Shown here: one piece after another, positions 56,333 to 64,000 of the stretch
Layout of the letters: each line of letters starts with the position of its first letter
Position numbering within the stretch: the stretch's first letter is position 1
Assembly: GCA_039818985.1 (NCBI GenBank)
Contig: JBCBSU010000002.1
Location: 372,001-436,000, forward strand
Reading direction: 5' to 3'
Source: Pseudomonadota bacterium
GTDB taxonomy: Bacteria; Pseudomonadota; Alphaproteobacteria; Sphingomonadales; Sphingomonadaceae
Length of the DNA stretch: 64,000 nt
Made by a program: the position numbers and the translations under genes
Notes under the pieces: model-generated
The model's database searches: none
What the model was told of the DNA's origin: nothing
What the model saw: only the letters and a program-made list of their open reading frames with translations

Positions 56333-57561
56333 CCCGGATAGGCGCGCGCCAGTGTCGCCATGGCCTGCGCCACCATCTGCCTGTCGCTTTGCCCGGCCAG
56401 TGCCAGTGCCGCGGAACCGCCGTTAAATGCGGCGATGACCGGGCGCTGGATATAGCGATTCAGATTGAGCCAGAGATTGAATTGCCCCTGTTTCAGACCG
56501 TTTTCCGGCGTGGCAATCCAGGTCGATGTATCCCAGAAAGGCCGGTCGAACAGCAGATAGACTTTGTCGAGCGTGCCCATGCCCAGCCGGTCAATGGCCT
56601 GTTGCTTGCGTGGTGGCAGTGGCGGATCAAACCGCACCAGCTTCTTTTTCAGCACGCCGAGCGGCAGGGTGATGATAGCGGCATCGAAAGCCGGTTTCTC
56701 ACCGCTCGCCAGACCGATGGCAGGGCCCCGCTCACCTTTCGTCACGCTGGTGACAACACTTCCCAGTCGCACATCATAACCGGCCTTTAGCGCATCCAAT
56801 ATCCCGGCATAGCCATTGGGGAAGATCACATGCCTGCCGCCATAGTCCTGCTGATAATTATAGGCACCAAAATCGATCTGGTCGCTATCGGCGGCATATT
56901 CATTCTGCACCTCGCCGACCTCATAAAGCCATTCCGGCGCGTTCCGGATACTGATCATGCGACCATCGCCGCCCCTTATCCGGTAGCTGTCATTGGTAGG
57001 GATGTATTTCTCGCCTGCCTGCCTCGCCAGATCAGTCAGCGGATTGCGCTTGATTCCGTGGATCCAGCTCGCACCCAGATCAAGCGGCAGGCCGAGGCTT
57101 TGATCGGTCCATAGCCGCCCGCCCAGCCGATCGCGGGCCTCGAACAGCGTCACATCATAACCACGCGTCGCGAGGAAATGCGCCGCCGAAAGCCCGCTCA
57201 TCCCGGCACCGACAATAGCGATTTTCTGTGCCCCGCTGCGGCTGGCCGCGCGCGCCGCCGTCTGGCCCGATTCATAGGCGGCATGGACAGTGCTGGTATA
57301 ATCCGGATTGGCGGCCTCTCCGGCAAAGTACAGCCAGTCCGCGACAGGTTCGGCCAGTGCGCGAAGATCTCCGCGATTCGAGCCATGGGCGAGATAGGAA
57401 TAGGCGCCAAGGCTATAGCGATCGCGGCTCCAGTTGGTGCGGATATAGCCCAGCAGTTTGGCACCGCGCGGTGCTTCGACTGCGAAAGCGCGAAAACCCA
57501 TGGGCAAGGCAGCGCCAGCGCTCAAAAGCGCCATATGTTTGAGCACAACCCGTCGGTCCAT
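56329..57561 (-). CDS. Flavin amine oxidase with circularly permuted module order, Tat-like signal
   Basis: FAD-dependent amine oxidases oxidise amines or related substrates. In the normal order the protein starts with the GxGxxG Rossmann motif and ends with a WS.DPYSLGSYS...FAGEA...HGAYLSG tail. Here the order is reversed: after a signal-like start (MDRRVVLKHMALLSAGAALP), residues 38-106 carry the tail (NWSRDRYSLGAYSYLA, EPVADWLYFAGEAANPDYTSTVHAAYESG). Only then comes IAIVGAGMSGLSAAHFL (residues 114-130), FEARDRLGGRLW, the substrate domain with LDKVYLLFDRPFW (Lys333), and the protein stops at ATLARAYPG, which is where the tail would normally begin. All parts are present, so the enzyme may be active. 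The substrate is unknown. The stop shares CTAG with pheT. Confidence 0.85.
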   Translation of the reverse strand: MDRRVVLKHMALLSAGAALPMGFRAFAVEAPRGAKLLGYIRTNWSRDRYSLGAYSYLAHGSNRGDLRALAEPVADWLYFAGEAANPDYTSTVHAAYESGQTAARAASRSGAQKIAIVGAGMSGLSAAHFLATRGYDVTLFEARDRLGGRLWTDQSLGLPLDLGASWIHGIKRNPLTDLARQAGEKYIPTNDSYRIRGGDGRMISIRNAPEWLYEVGEVQNEYAADSDQIDFGAYNYQQDYGGRHVIFPNGYAGILDALKAGYDVRLGSVVTSVTKGERGPAIGLASGEKPAFDAAIITLPLGVLKKKLVRFDPPLPPRKQQAIDRLGMGTLDKVYLLFDRPFWDTSTWIATPENGLKQGQFNLWLNLNRYIQRPVIAAFNGGSAALALAGQSDRQMVAQAMATLARAYPG

Positions 57562-57666
57562 GCGCCAAGGCTAGCCGATTTCGCCATCGGGAAAAACCGC
57601 CCGGTACAACAGTCCCGCTCAATAGCCATTGCCAGCGGCAAATAAACGATTAGAGACGCGGGCACG

Positions 57667-59259
57667 ATGACCGACAGCCCCGATAACAATTCCCGCCGCA
57701 CCTTTGCCATCATCTCGCATCCCGATGCGGGCAAGACGACGCTGACCGAAAAACTGCTGCTCACCGGTGGTGCGATCCATCTTGCCGGCGAGGTCAAGGC
57801 GCGCGGGCAGGCACGGCGCGCACGGTCGGACTGGATGAAAATCGAGCAGCAGCGCGGCATCTCGGTCACCTCGAGTGTGATGACCTTCGAGCGGACCGGC
57901 ACCAATGGCGAGACCATCACCTTCAACCTGCTCGACACGCCGGGGCATGAGGATTTCTCCGAAGACACCTATCGCACGCTGACCGCGGTCGACAGCGCGA
58001 TCATGGTGATCGACGCCGCCAAGGGCATCGAGCCGCAGACGCGCAAGCTGTTCGAAGTCTGCCGCTTGCGCTCAGTGCCGATCATCACCTTTATCAACAA
58101 GGTCGACCGCGAGGGCCGCGATCCGTTCGAACTGATGGACGAGGTCGCCGATATGCTGGCGCTCGATGTCTGCCCGATGAGCTGGCCCGCCGGCATGGGC
58201 GGGCTGTTCGAAGGGATTTTCAGCCTTGAAAGCGGGCGACTGAGCCAGCCCGAGGGTGAGGCAAAAGAATATCTCGGCAATGCGCGGCAATTTGCCGGGC
58301 TCGATGACCCAAAGCTGGGCGAGGCGCTGTCTGCCGATGCGCATGAAAAGCTCAGCGAAGAAGCAGAGCTGGCGCGCGAAGGCTATGCCGCATTCGACCT
58401 GACCGCCTATCGCCATGGCGATCTGACGCCGGTCTATTTCGGATCGGCACTGAAGAATTTCGGCGTCGAGGAGCTGATCGAGGCGATTGCCAGCCATGCC
58501 CCGCCACCCCGGCCGCAACCGGCCGAACCCGATCCGATCGACCCGGCGCGGCCCGATGTCACCGGCTTTGTCTTCAAGGTGCAGGCCAATATGGACCCGC
58601 AGCATCGCGACCGCATCGCCTTTATGCGGCTGGCCTCGGGCACTTTCAGGCGCGGCATGAAGCTGACGCCAAGCGGCCATGGCAAGCCGATTGCGGTGCA
58701 TTCGCCGATCATGTTCTTCGCCCAGGATCGTGAGATTGCCGATACCGCGCTGCCCGGCGATATTATCGGCATTCCCAATCACGGCACGCTGCGCGTCGGC
58801 GATACGCTCTCTGAGAAAAACGATGTGCGCATCACCGGCCTGCCGAACTTTGCCCCCGAAATTTTGCGCCGCGTCGCGCTCAAAGACCCGACCAAGACCA
58901 AGCAGCTGCGCAAGGCGCTCGATGACCTCTCCGAAGAGGGCGTTATTCAGGTCTTTTACCCCGAGATCGGCGGCCAGTGGATTGTCGGCGTGGTCGGCCA
59001 GCTCCAGCTTGACGTATTGGTGTCGCGGCTGGCGGCGGAGTACAAGGTCGAGGCGGTGCTCGAAGCCGCGCCCTTCGAAACCGCGCGCTGGATCCATGGC
59101 GAAGACAGCGTGCTCGATGCCTTTGCGCGCATATCCCAAGCCAATCTCGCCAAAGACCGCGATGGTAATCTGGTGTTCCTCGCCAAATCGGCCTGGGATG
59201 TCGGCTATCAGGAGGAGAAGAACCCGGAGATTGCGTTTAAGGCGACTAGGGAGCGTTAA
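57667..59259 (+). CDS. prfC: Peptide chain release factor 3
   Basis: RF3 is a GTPase that removes RF1 and RF2 from the ribosome after termination. The 530-residue protein has the G domain SHPDAGKTTLTEKLLL (P loop), RGISVTSSVM (switch I), LLDTPGHEDFSEDTYRTL (G3), and FINKVDREGRDPFELMDEV (G4), then FVFKVQANMDPQHRDRIAFMRLASG and VGVVGQLQLDVLVSRLAAEYKVEAVLE, which distinguish RF3 from EF-G. The stop lies in TTAA shared with the convergent hypothetical gene. Confidence 0.97.
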   Translation: MTDSPDNNSRRTFAIISHPDAGKTTLTEKLLLTGGAIHLAGEVKARGQARRARSDWMKIEQQRGISVTSSVMTFERTGTNGETITFNLLDTPGHEDFSEDTYRTLTAVDSAIMVIDAAKGIEPQTRKLFEVCRLRSVPIITFINKVDREGRDPFELMDEVADMLALDVCPMSWPAGMGGLFEGIFSLESGRLSQPEGEAKEYLGNARQFAGLDDPKLGEALSADAHEKLSEEAELAREGYAAFDLTAYRHGDLTPVYFGSALKNFGVEELIEAIASHAPPPRPQPAEPDPIDPARPDVTGFVFKVQANMDPQHRDRIAFMRLASGTFRRGMKLTPSGHGKPIAVHSPIMFFAQDREIADTALPGDIIGIPNHGTLRVGDTLSEKNDVRITGLPNFAPEILRRVALKDPTKTKQLRKALDDLSEEGVIQVFYPEIGGQWIVGVVGQLQLDVLVSRLAAEYKVEAVLEAAPFETARWIHGEDSVLDAFARISQANLAKDRDGNLVFLAKSAWDVGYQEEKNPEIAFKATRER

Positions 59260-60275
59260 TAGGGGACAACAATTCTGCCAGTGCTTTTGCCGGATTGACA
59301 GGTTCCGCCAGAACTGATGCCGCCCGTCATATGAACTATAACCGGTACAAAAGCTGGAATTTCAATTTCGGACGGTCCAGCAGTTACCCCGCCACTCGGA
59401 TTGGCATCTTCTGGCTTTGAGCTTTTGTTCGCCAGCCGCTCCCTGCCATTGACGGTGACATTGACGACTCCGGTGGAATCGGGCTCCCATGGCCCATAGA
59501 CTTGCACGTTTTCCAATCGCACAACCCTGGGAAAGTCGGCGGCGGCGACAAGTTCGCTGACATTGTTGCAACCGCCAAAGTCATAAACGCGATTATTCCC
59601 CTCATGATAGGTTTTCAAGGTCCCGGCCATTTGGGGCATGTCAAACGTAAATACCTCTGGTCCGGTTCTTATTCTCACCGTTGCTGGACCAAGGGCATTC
59701 CCCTTGCGCACGCAGGCTATGGTGACAGCGCGATCAGGGAGCGGTGTTCCTATATCTTTAATCGCACTTGATCGGCTGACATCGATCCTGCGAAGAGACA
59801 GATTCTCGGATTTGAGATCGTCCGAGCAAGCGACATAGTCTTGGTCGGCCGAAACGCCAAAATAGTCTATGCCAACGCCAAACGGCTTTTTTAAAGTGAT
59901 GTAGAGATTTCCTCCCCTGATCTGCGGCACCAGGCTAAGCCGATTCTGGGCAGCTCGCTTGCATTCAGACCACGCACTTACGGCAGGCGCATAGACACGG
60001 TCGATTTGCGACATATATTCATCGCTCCACTCTTCAAAGCGGGTAGAAACCTCTTGTCTCCCTTGTGACCAGTCTAGTTCAAAGGCCTTATATGCCAAGG
60101 CTAGGCCGTCTGAAGACTGATTCTTGTTCGCAAAGTAGATACGACCAATATTCTTCGACCAGAAGAACTCCCTCTCCATTCCTGTATATTCAAGAACAGC
60201 CTGACACCCATCATTATTCTGGGCATGCGCAGGAAAACTGAAGGTCAGTAAAGCTAGAAACAGTAATATTCGCAT
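59256..60275 (-). CDS. Secreted protein of unknown function
   Basis: The 339-residue protein has a signal peptide (MRILLFLALLTFSFPAHA, cut before QNNDG) and six cysteines in the mature part, which could form disulfides. It shows no domain that I recognise; the N-terminal part has FELDWSQGRQEVSTRFEEW and the C-terminal part is Gly/Ser-rich. Its base composition is lower in GC than its neighbours. It is convergent with prfC and shares the TTAA stop. It is not linked to a neighbour of known function. Confidence 0.6.
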   Translation of the reverse strand: MRILLFLALLTFSFPAHAQNNDGCQAVLEYTGMEREFFWSKNIGRIYFANKNQSSDGLALAYKAFELDWSQGRQEVSTRFEEWSDEYMSQIDRVYAPAVSAWSECKRAAQNRLSLVPQIRGGNLYITLKKPFGVGIDYFGVSADQDYVACSDDLKSENLSLRRIDVSRSSAIKDIGTPLPDRAVTIACVRKGNALGPATVRIRTGPEVFTFDMPQMAGTLKTYHEGNNRVYDFGGCNNVSELVAAADFPRVVRLENVQVYGPWEPDSTGVVNVTVNGRERLANKSSKPEDANPSGGVTAGPSEIEIPAFVPVIVHMTGGISSGGTCQSGKSTGRIVVPY

Positions 60276-60310
60276 TTTCCCTCTCGCTTATCAAATATGG
60301 ATTCGGCCAT

Positions 60311-60655
60311 TCATGGAAGGTGTCTTTCCTGAGTGTTTATGGCCTGTACTACCAGTTCACAAAGCGGGGATTGTATTAAACTGCTCCATTTCAGAGTTGA
60401 TTTGCCGATTCTATACTGTGCGCGTGACGAATGAAGCCATGACGCTGGACAAGACGTAAAAGGCCGGGCGCGCCAGATCGGCGCGATGCCGAAGCCTAGG
60501 AACAGCGTTGCGTAAAAGCGATGCTCGCTGTCGGTGGTGGCGTTGACCAAACTCGCACCAAGGATCGATTTCCGCCCCAATGCGATATGCACCAACGCGA
60601 TCAGGCAGCAGACGCTGCCGAGAAAGATGACAAAATAGGCCAGCTATTTGCGCAT
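60311..60655 (-). pseudogene. Decayed copy of the DUF4345-like gene
   Basis: This is a damaged copy of the gene at 61919-62308. Reading from the ATG at 60655, the fourth codon is TAG where the intact copy has TGG (MRK* against MRKWLE). The remainder is still recognisable (VHIALGRKSILGASLVNATTDSEHRFYATLFLGFGIAPIW) and then diverges into unrelated sequence at about 60460. It cannot make the family protein. Confidence 0.75.
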
Positions 60656-60771
60656 ACGCCTACTCCTTTCCGGAGCAGGCTAAGATGCGGACAGAGTCGC
60701 CTCTATCGGTTTAGTAGTTGAAGCCGACAGTGATGGTGAAGGTGCGCGGATCGCCAAAATTGACAGGCTGG
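60464..60771. repeat. Diverged segmental duplication, copy 1
   Basis: These 308 bases match 62117-62427 almost end to end with scattered differences and small gaps. They cover the first part of the DUF4345-like gene and the last codons of the TonB-dependent receptor gene on the same strand. Confidence 0.8.
60711..60771 (-). pseudogene. Remnant of the TonB-dependent receptor C-terminus
   Basis: The last 19 codons of a TonB-dependent receptor (VNFGDPRTFTITVGFNY and stop) remain here, nearly the same as the end of the receptor gene at 62367. Upstream sequence is unrelated, so the rest of this copy has been lost. Confidence 0.75.
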
Positions 60772-60883
60772 CTCTGGCTGCGTGGCACACTCTCTTGAAA
60801 TTCTTTGCACCTTTGCGTGAAATACAGCTCCGCCACGCTGTGCGCACCCTGACATCATCACCATTTCCTGATACGCTTTCCTT

Positions 60884-61890
60884 ATGTGGGGGCGGTTTGC
60901 ATTTTTTGTCGTGGCGTTGTGCGCATTTGTGGCGGCGAGTCCCGCCGAGGCGCGCAAGGTGGCGTTGATTATCGGCAATTCCGATTATGGCCAGGCCGCC
61001 CCGCTTACCAACCCGGCCAATGATGCGGCACTGATCGCCAGGGCCGGAACTGGCTGTTGCCGGTCGATGCCATTCTCAACAAGGCGCGCGACCTGCCCTA
61101 TGAGGCGGTCGATCTGGAGCGGGTAATGGAAACACTCGACGGGGCCCAGGTGCGCATGGTGGTGCTTGATGCCTGTCGCAACAATCCCTTTGCGCGCACC
61201 TGGAAAAGCGGTACCCGCGCGGTGCGGCGCGGCCTTGCCGGTATCGAGGTCGATGATGTCATCGTCATCTATGCCGCCGCGCCGGGGCAAACCGCAAGCG
61301 ATGGCGATGGCGCGGCAAACTCGCCCTTTGCCACCGCGCTGGCCAGACGCCTGCCGGAGATTGACCTGCCGTTGCAGCTGCTCGGCGGGTCGGTGCGCGA
61401 TGACGTCCTGGCGGCAACCAATGGCGACCAGCGCCCCTTTGTCAGCGCCAGCGTCACCGGCACACCGATCTATTTGCGGCCCGAATTGCGCACCCGCCCG
61501 GCGCTGGGCGAAGCCGGTGCAGCGCCATCCGGTCCGGCGGTGCTGACCAGCGGCGCGGTATTGGTATCGGATATCCGCATCGAGACGATCAAGCTCTCCG
61601 GGTTTTTCGGCAGGCCCGACAATCTGTTCATCGAATTTCCCGACGGCCAGCGCATCCCGGGCGAGCCGAAATCATCCTACCGGGTGAAAAAGGGCGATAT
61701 ATGGGAACCGGGGGACACAGTAACCCTGCCGGCCGGGTCGTCATTCCGGGTGATGGAATATGACGATGTCGGCGGGCATGACCTGCTCGGAACCGTCCAG
61801 CTGGCGCCGGTCGAGGGTTCGCACAGCGTGACGCTGAATGGCGACAAGAGTGAATACCGGCTGACCTACAGCATCGCTCCCACGCCCTGA
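60884..61890 (+). pseudogene. Caspase-like (peptidase C14) gene broken by an internal deletion and frameshift
   Basis: The 5' part (60884-61043) encodes a signal peptide and the caspase-like start ARKVALIIGNSDYGQAAPLTNPANDAALIARAG. After base 61043 the frame shifts; the second frame continues with NWLLPVDAILNKARDLPYEAVDLERVMETL, the part normally found about 65 residues later. The missing piece holds the catalytic His segment (usually YYAGHG). The catalytic Cys region (VVLDACRNNPFARTW) and a C-terminal beta domain remain intact to the stop. An out-of-frame deletion between 61040 and 61048 explains this. A shorter protein could start at 61057 but would lack the catalytic dyad. Confidence 0.8.
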
Positions 61891-61918
61891 GCGACATTGT
61901 CACTGGGTAATGTGCCCC

Positions 61919-62308
61919 CTAGCGCTGCGCCGACAAAGTTGCCTTATGCCACCACCAGAGCAGTGGCGGCAGCAGCAGTTCGACGAACATCAGAAAGATA
62001 AACAGCGCAATTGGCGGGCCGACCATCGCCCAGGATATGATCCGCGCTACGCCGCTGAAAAAGAACACTGCCAGCAGAAAGCCGAACACCCTTATGCGTT
62101 CGGCCTCATGCAGCGCCCGGGCGCACCAGATCAGTGCAATACCGAAGCCGAGAAACAGCGTCGCATAGAAACGGTCCTCGCTGTCCATGGTGGCGTTGAC
62201 CGGGATCGCCCCGGGGATCGATTTCGGCCCCAATGCGATATGCGCCAGTGCGATCAGGCAGCAGACGCTGCCGAAGAAGATGACGAAATATTCCAGCCAT
62301 TTGCGCAT
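61919..62308 (-). CDS. DUF4345-like small membrane protein
   Basis: The 129-residue protein has four membrane segments (YFVIFFGSVCCLIALAHIALG, FYATLFLGFGIALIWCA, VFGFLLAVFFFSGVARIISW, IALFIFLMFVELLLPPLLWW). GARIISW-type and GPP residues fit the DUF4345 family, of unknown function. It lies downstream of the TonB-dependent receptor on the same strand with a 58-base gap. A broken copy is at 60311-60655. Confidence 0.75.
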   Translation of the reverse strand: MRKWLEYFVIFFGSVCCLIALAHIALGPKSIPGAIPVNATMDSEDRFYATLFLGFGIALIWCARALHEAERIRVFGFLLAVFFFSGVARIISWAMVGPPIALFIFLMFVELLLPPLLWWWHKATLSAQR

Positions 62309-62427
62309 GCGCCCGCCCCTTTGCGAAGGAGCAGGCTAACATGGCGAGAGAGTCGCCTCAATCGGCTTAGTAGTTGAAGCCAACAGTGATGGTGAAGGTG
62401 CGCGGATCGCCAAAATAGACGGTCTGG
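62117..62427. repeat. Diverged segmental duplication, copy 2
   Basis: This is the intact partner of 60464-60771 and spans the 5' part of the DUF4345-like gene, the 58-base gap and the last codons of the TonB-dependent receptor. Confidence 0.8.
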
Positions 62428-64000
62428 ATATTGCCCACCGAGCTGAATTCCTGCCCGTCGGTGCGGTAGAGCGTGTCGGTGAGATTGCGCGCGCCGCCGC
62501 GGATGAAATAGCGGCCATCGTCAAACGACGCCTGAACATAGGCATTGAGCAGCGCATAGCCATCCTCGCGCAGGCCCTCGCGATTGTCGACCGAGAGGAA
62601 ATGGGCATCGACATAGCGAACTTCACCGCCAAACGAGATATCGGCCGGACCCGCCGAGAAGGTGTAATCCCCCGCGAGCCGCGCGCTGATCGGCGGGGCA
62701 AAGGCCGGTTCGCAGATAATTTCCTGCCCCGTGGGGTTGCACGAAAAGCTCTGCGGCGGCACCCGGCGGCCATCATTGAACTCATTATATTGCGCATCGA
62801 GATAGCCGAGCGAAGTGGCGAGCGTCAGGCCCTCGATCGGCTTGGCCGTGGCCTCGATCTCGAAACCGAAAATCTCCAGCTCACCGGCGTTGAGCACCGG
62901 GAACACGCCGACCCCGGCACCGCCATCGACACCGCCGCCGACACGCGCCTGGAAGTTCTGATAGTCGGAATAGAAGACCGCTGCCGACACGACGACATCA
63001 CCGTCAAGAAACGAGGCCTTGCCGCCAATCTCATAGGTCCAGACGGTTTCCGGTTCGAAAGTCGTCACCAGCTGTGGCGCACCGTCGACGAACAGGGTGA
63101 GGTCGGCAAGGCTGTTGGCACGACCGTTGAAACCGCCCGATTTGAAACCACGGCTGGCGCTGGCATAAAGCAGCCGGTCGGGTGCCGGGGTATAGCTGAT
63201 CGTCAGGCTGGGCGTGAAGGCATCGAAATCCTGGGTGTCGGTGCCGTTGAGCGGCGGCGGCAGGTCATCGGGGAAGCTGAAATCAATGCCGTTGAGCAGC
63301 GCCAGATCGGAAACCGTGGTGGTGAAGCGGTTATAGCGCTTCTCTTCATAGGTGTAGCGCAGACCGGCGGTGATCGCCCAGTAATCGCTGATATCATAGG
63401 TCAACTGACCGAAAACCGCATAGCTGTCGGTTTCCTGCGCATCGTTGATAAGCCGTTCAAAGCTGATCGGGGCACCGCCAAAAGTGAACAGGTCATCGGC
63501 AAAGGCCTGCTGATCGGAGTCCACCCGTTCGTTGAGATAATAGAGGCCGAACACACCGTTGAGCCGATCGCTGCTGTAGCGCAGCTGCAGTTCCTGGCTC
63601 CATTGGCGCTGGTCGATGCCGACAAAAACATCGCCAATCTCGGCCTGTGTGGCGTCGATATCGATAAAGAAGTCGGCTTCCAGATCGCGATAGGAGGTGA
63701 TCGACACCAGTTCGAGTGAATCGGACAGCTGGAAATTCGCAGTCAGGGCGATGCCCCAGTGATCGAGCTCCTGGCCCTCGCCATTGGTGAAGCTGGTCGC
63801 CGATTCAAAGTCGAACGGCCCGAACTGGTTGGCAGGTACCAGCACCCGGGGTCCGGTAAGGAAATCGGTCTGGATAATCGGCGCGGTCGGCGAGCCAAGG
63901 GTGAGCGCATTGCGCTGCCGGGTATAATCGCCAGACAGGCTGAGTTCGACCGAGTCCGAAGGTTGCGCCCGCAAAATGCTGCGGAAAGTCAGATTGTCAC
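62367..64000 (-). CDS. TonB-dependent receptor, C-terminal part, runs off the window
   Basis: These 543 codons encode the outer membrane barrel of a TonB-dependent receptor; the frame is open to the right edge, so the N-terminal plug and signal lie outside. Features are alternating beta strands, the segments YWAITAGLRYTYEEKRYNRF, AFTPSLTISYTPAPDRLLYASASRGFKSGGFNGR, TVWTYEIGGKASFLDGDVVVSAAVFYSDYQNFQARV and the C-terminal FGDPRTFTITVGFNY ending in an aromatic residue needed for barrel insertion. The substrate cannot be read. The downstream gene is the DUF4345-like protein. Confidence 0.93.
   Translation of the reverse strand, partial: DNLTFRSILRAQPSDSVELSLSGDYTRQRNALTLGSPTAPIIQTDFLTGPRVLVPANQFGPFDFESATSFTNGEGQELDHWGIALTANFQLSDSLELVSITSYRDLEADFFIDIDATQAEIGDVFVGIDQRQWSQELQLRYSSDRLNGVFGLYYLNERVDSDQQAFADDLFTFGGAPISFERLINDAQETDSYAVFGQLTYDISDYWAITAGLRYTYEEKRYNRFTTTVSDLALLNGIDFSFPDDLPPPLNGTDTQDFDAFTPSLTISYTPAPDRLLYASASRGFKSGGFNGRANSLADLTLFVDGAPQLVTTFEPETVWTYEIGGKASFLDGDVVVSAAVFYSDYQNFQARVGGGVDGGAGVGVFPVLNAGELEIFGFEIEATAKPIEGLTLATSLGYLDAQYNEFNDGRRVPPQSFSCNPTGQEIICEPAFAPPISARLAGDYTFSAGPADISFGGEVRYVDAHFLSVDNREGLREDGYALLNAYVQASFDDGRYFIRGGARNLTDTLYRTDGQEFSSVGNIQTVYFGDPRTFTITVGFNY

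Noticed and set aside
60311-60595. A short open frame that could be taken as a separate gene
   Set aside because: It is an internal part of the decayed DUF4345 copy with a premature stop upstream.
61057-61890. An open frame of 277 codons as an intact protein
   Set aside because: It is the 3' part of the broken caspase-like gene and lacks the signal peptide and catalytic His region.

Overview
The window is a chromosomal segment of a high-GC alphaproteobacterium, most likely a member of the Sphingomonadales. Indications are the Entner-Doudoroff glycolytic operon, an FnrL-type regulator with a complete ccoNOQPGHIS cluster, a TonB-dependent receptor, a TonB-like protein, an EipA/DUF1134 envelope protein, a RibBX-type fusion and a hemD/mitofilin-like gene pair. 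No phage, plasmid, integrase, transposase, rRNA or CRISPR array is visible. One tRNA gene (tRNA-Ser, GCU) is present.

Layout. 1-1640: 3' part of hemD and a mitofilin-like membrane protein. 1646-7190: one coupled operon zwf-pgl-edd-glk-eda, which takes glucose 6-phosphate to pyruvate and glyceraldehyde 3-phosphate, with a perfect palindrome next to the zwf ribosome binding site. 7282-9413: hemN and ompW diverge around one FNR-like box. 9553-19144: a GFA-family gene, then the low-oxygen respiration block: a small Cys/His-rich protein, ccoS, I, H, G, P, Q, O, N (all minus strand, most overlapping), a second FNR-like box, and fnrL. 19225-22557: a membrane diguanylate cyclase and a bacterial lipoxygenase. 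22588-26580: ribF, folA-purK-purE and gpmA. 26665-29023: two coupled genes (TIGR03084-like, DUF6445-like), a membrane protein and tRNA-Ser. 29218-32951: a lipoprotein esterase, eipA and an aromatic/aspartate aminotransferase. 32997-34631: an AT-rich single-gene islet coding for a DUF262/DUF1524 (GmrSD-like) protein. 34689-41386: an alpha/beta hydrolase and the riboflavin cluster (ribH, CYTH, ribB-X with an N-terminal HTH, a collagen-like gene, ribE, ribD, a membrane protein). 41473-45311: TonB-like protein, gltX, nadE. 45363-47614: two DUF2306 paralogues divergent from a membrane-bound LytTR regulator. 47744-50347: prs, a DsbB-like protein, hisN and a VOC protein. 50567-56332: rpmI-rplT, an AraC regulator, pheS-pheT. 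56329-57561: a flavin amine oxidase whose modules appear in circularly permuted order behind a Tat-like signal. 57667-64000: prfC, a secreted hypothetical protein, a decayed duplicated segment, a broken caspase-like gene, a DUF4345-like protein and the C-terminal part of a TonB-dependent receptor.

How the parts work together. FnrL probably drives ccoNOQPGHIS, hemN and ompW under low oxygen; CcoGHIS assemble the cbb3 oxidase and HemN supplies heme without oxygen. The ED operon feeds the same cell with reducing power. The riboflavin cluster may be controlled by its own HTH-carrying RibB, because two related dyads lie just upstream of that gene and no FMN riboswitch was seen.

The most unusual observations are the permuted amine oxidase, the HTH-RibB fusion with its upstream dyads, the CYTH gene locked between ribB and ribH, the collagen-like gene inside the riboflavin cluster, the DUF262 islet with a 9-bp inverted repeat at its edges, and the LytTR/DUF2306 module. 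All functional calls rest on reading the translated sequences; no database search was run.
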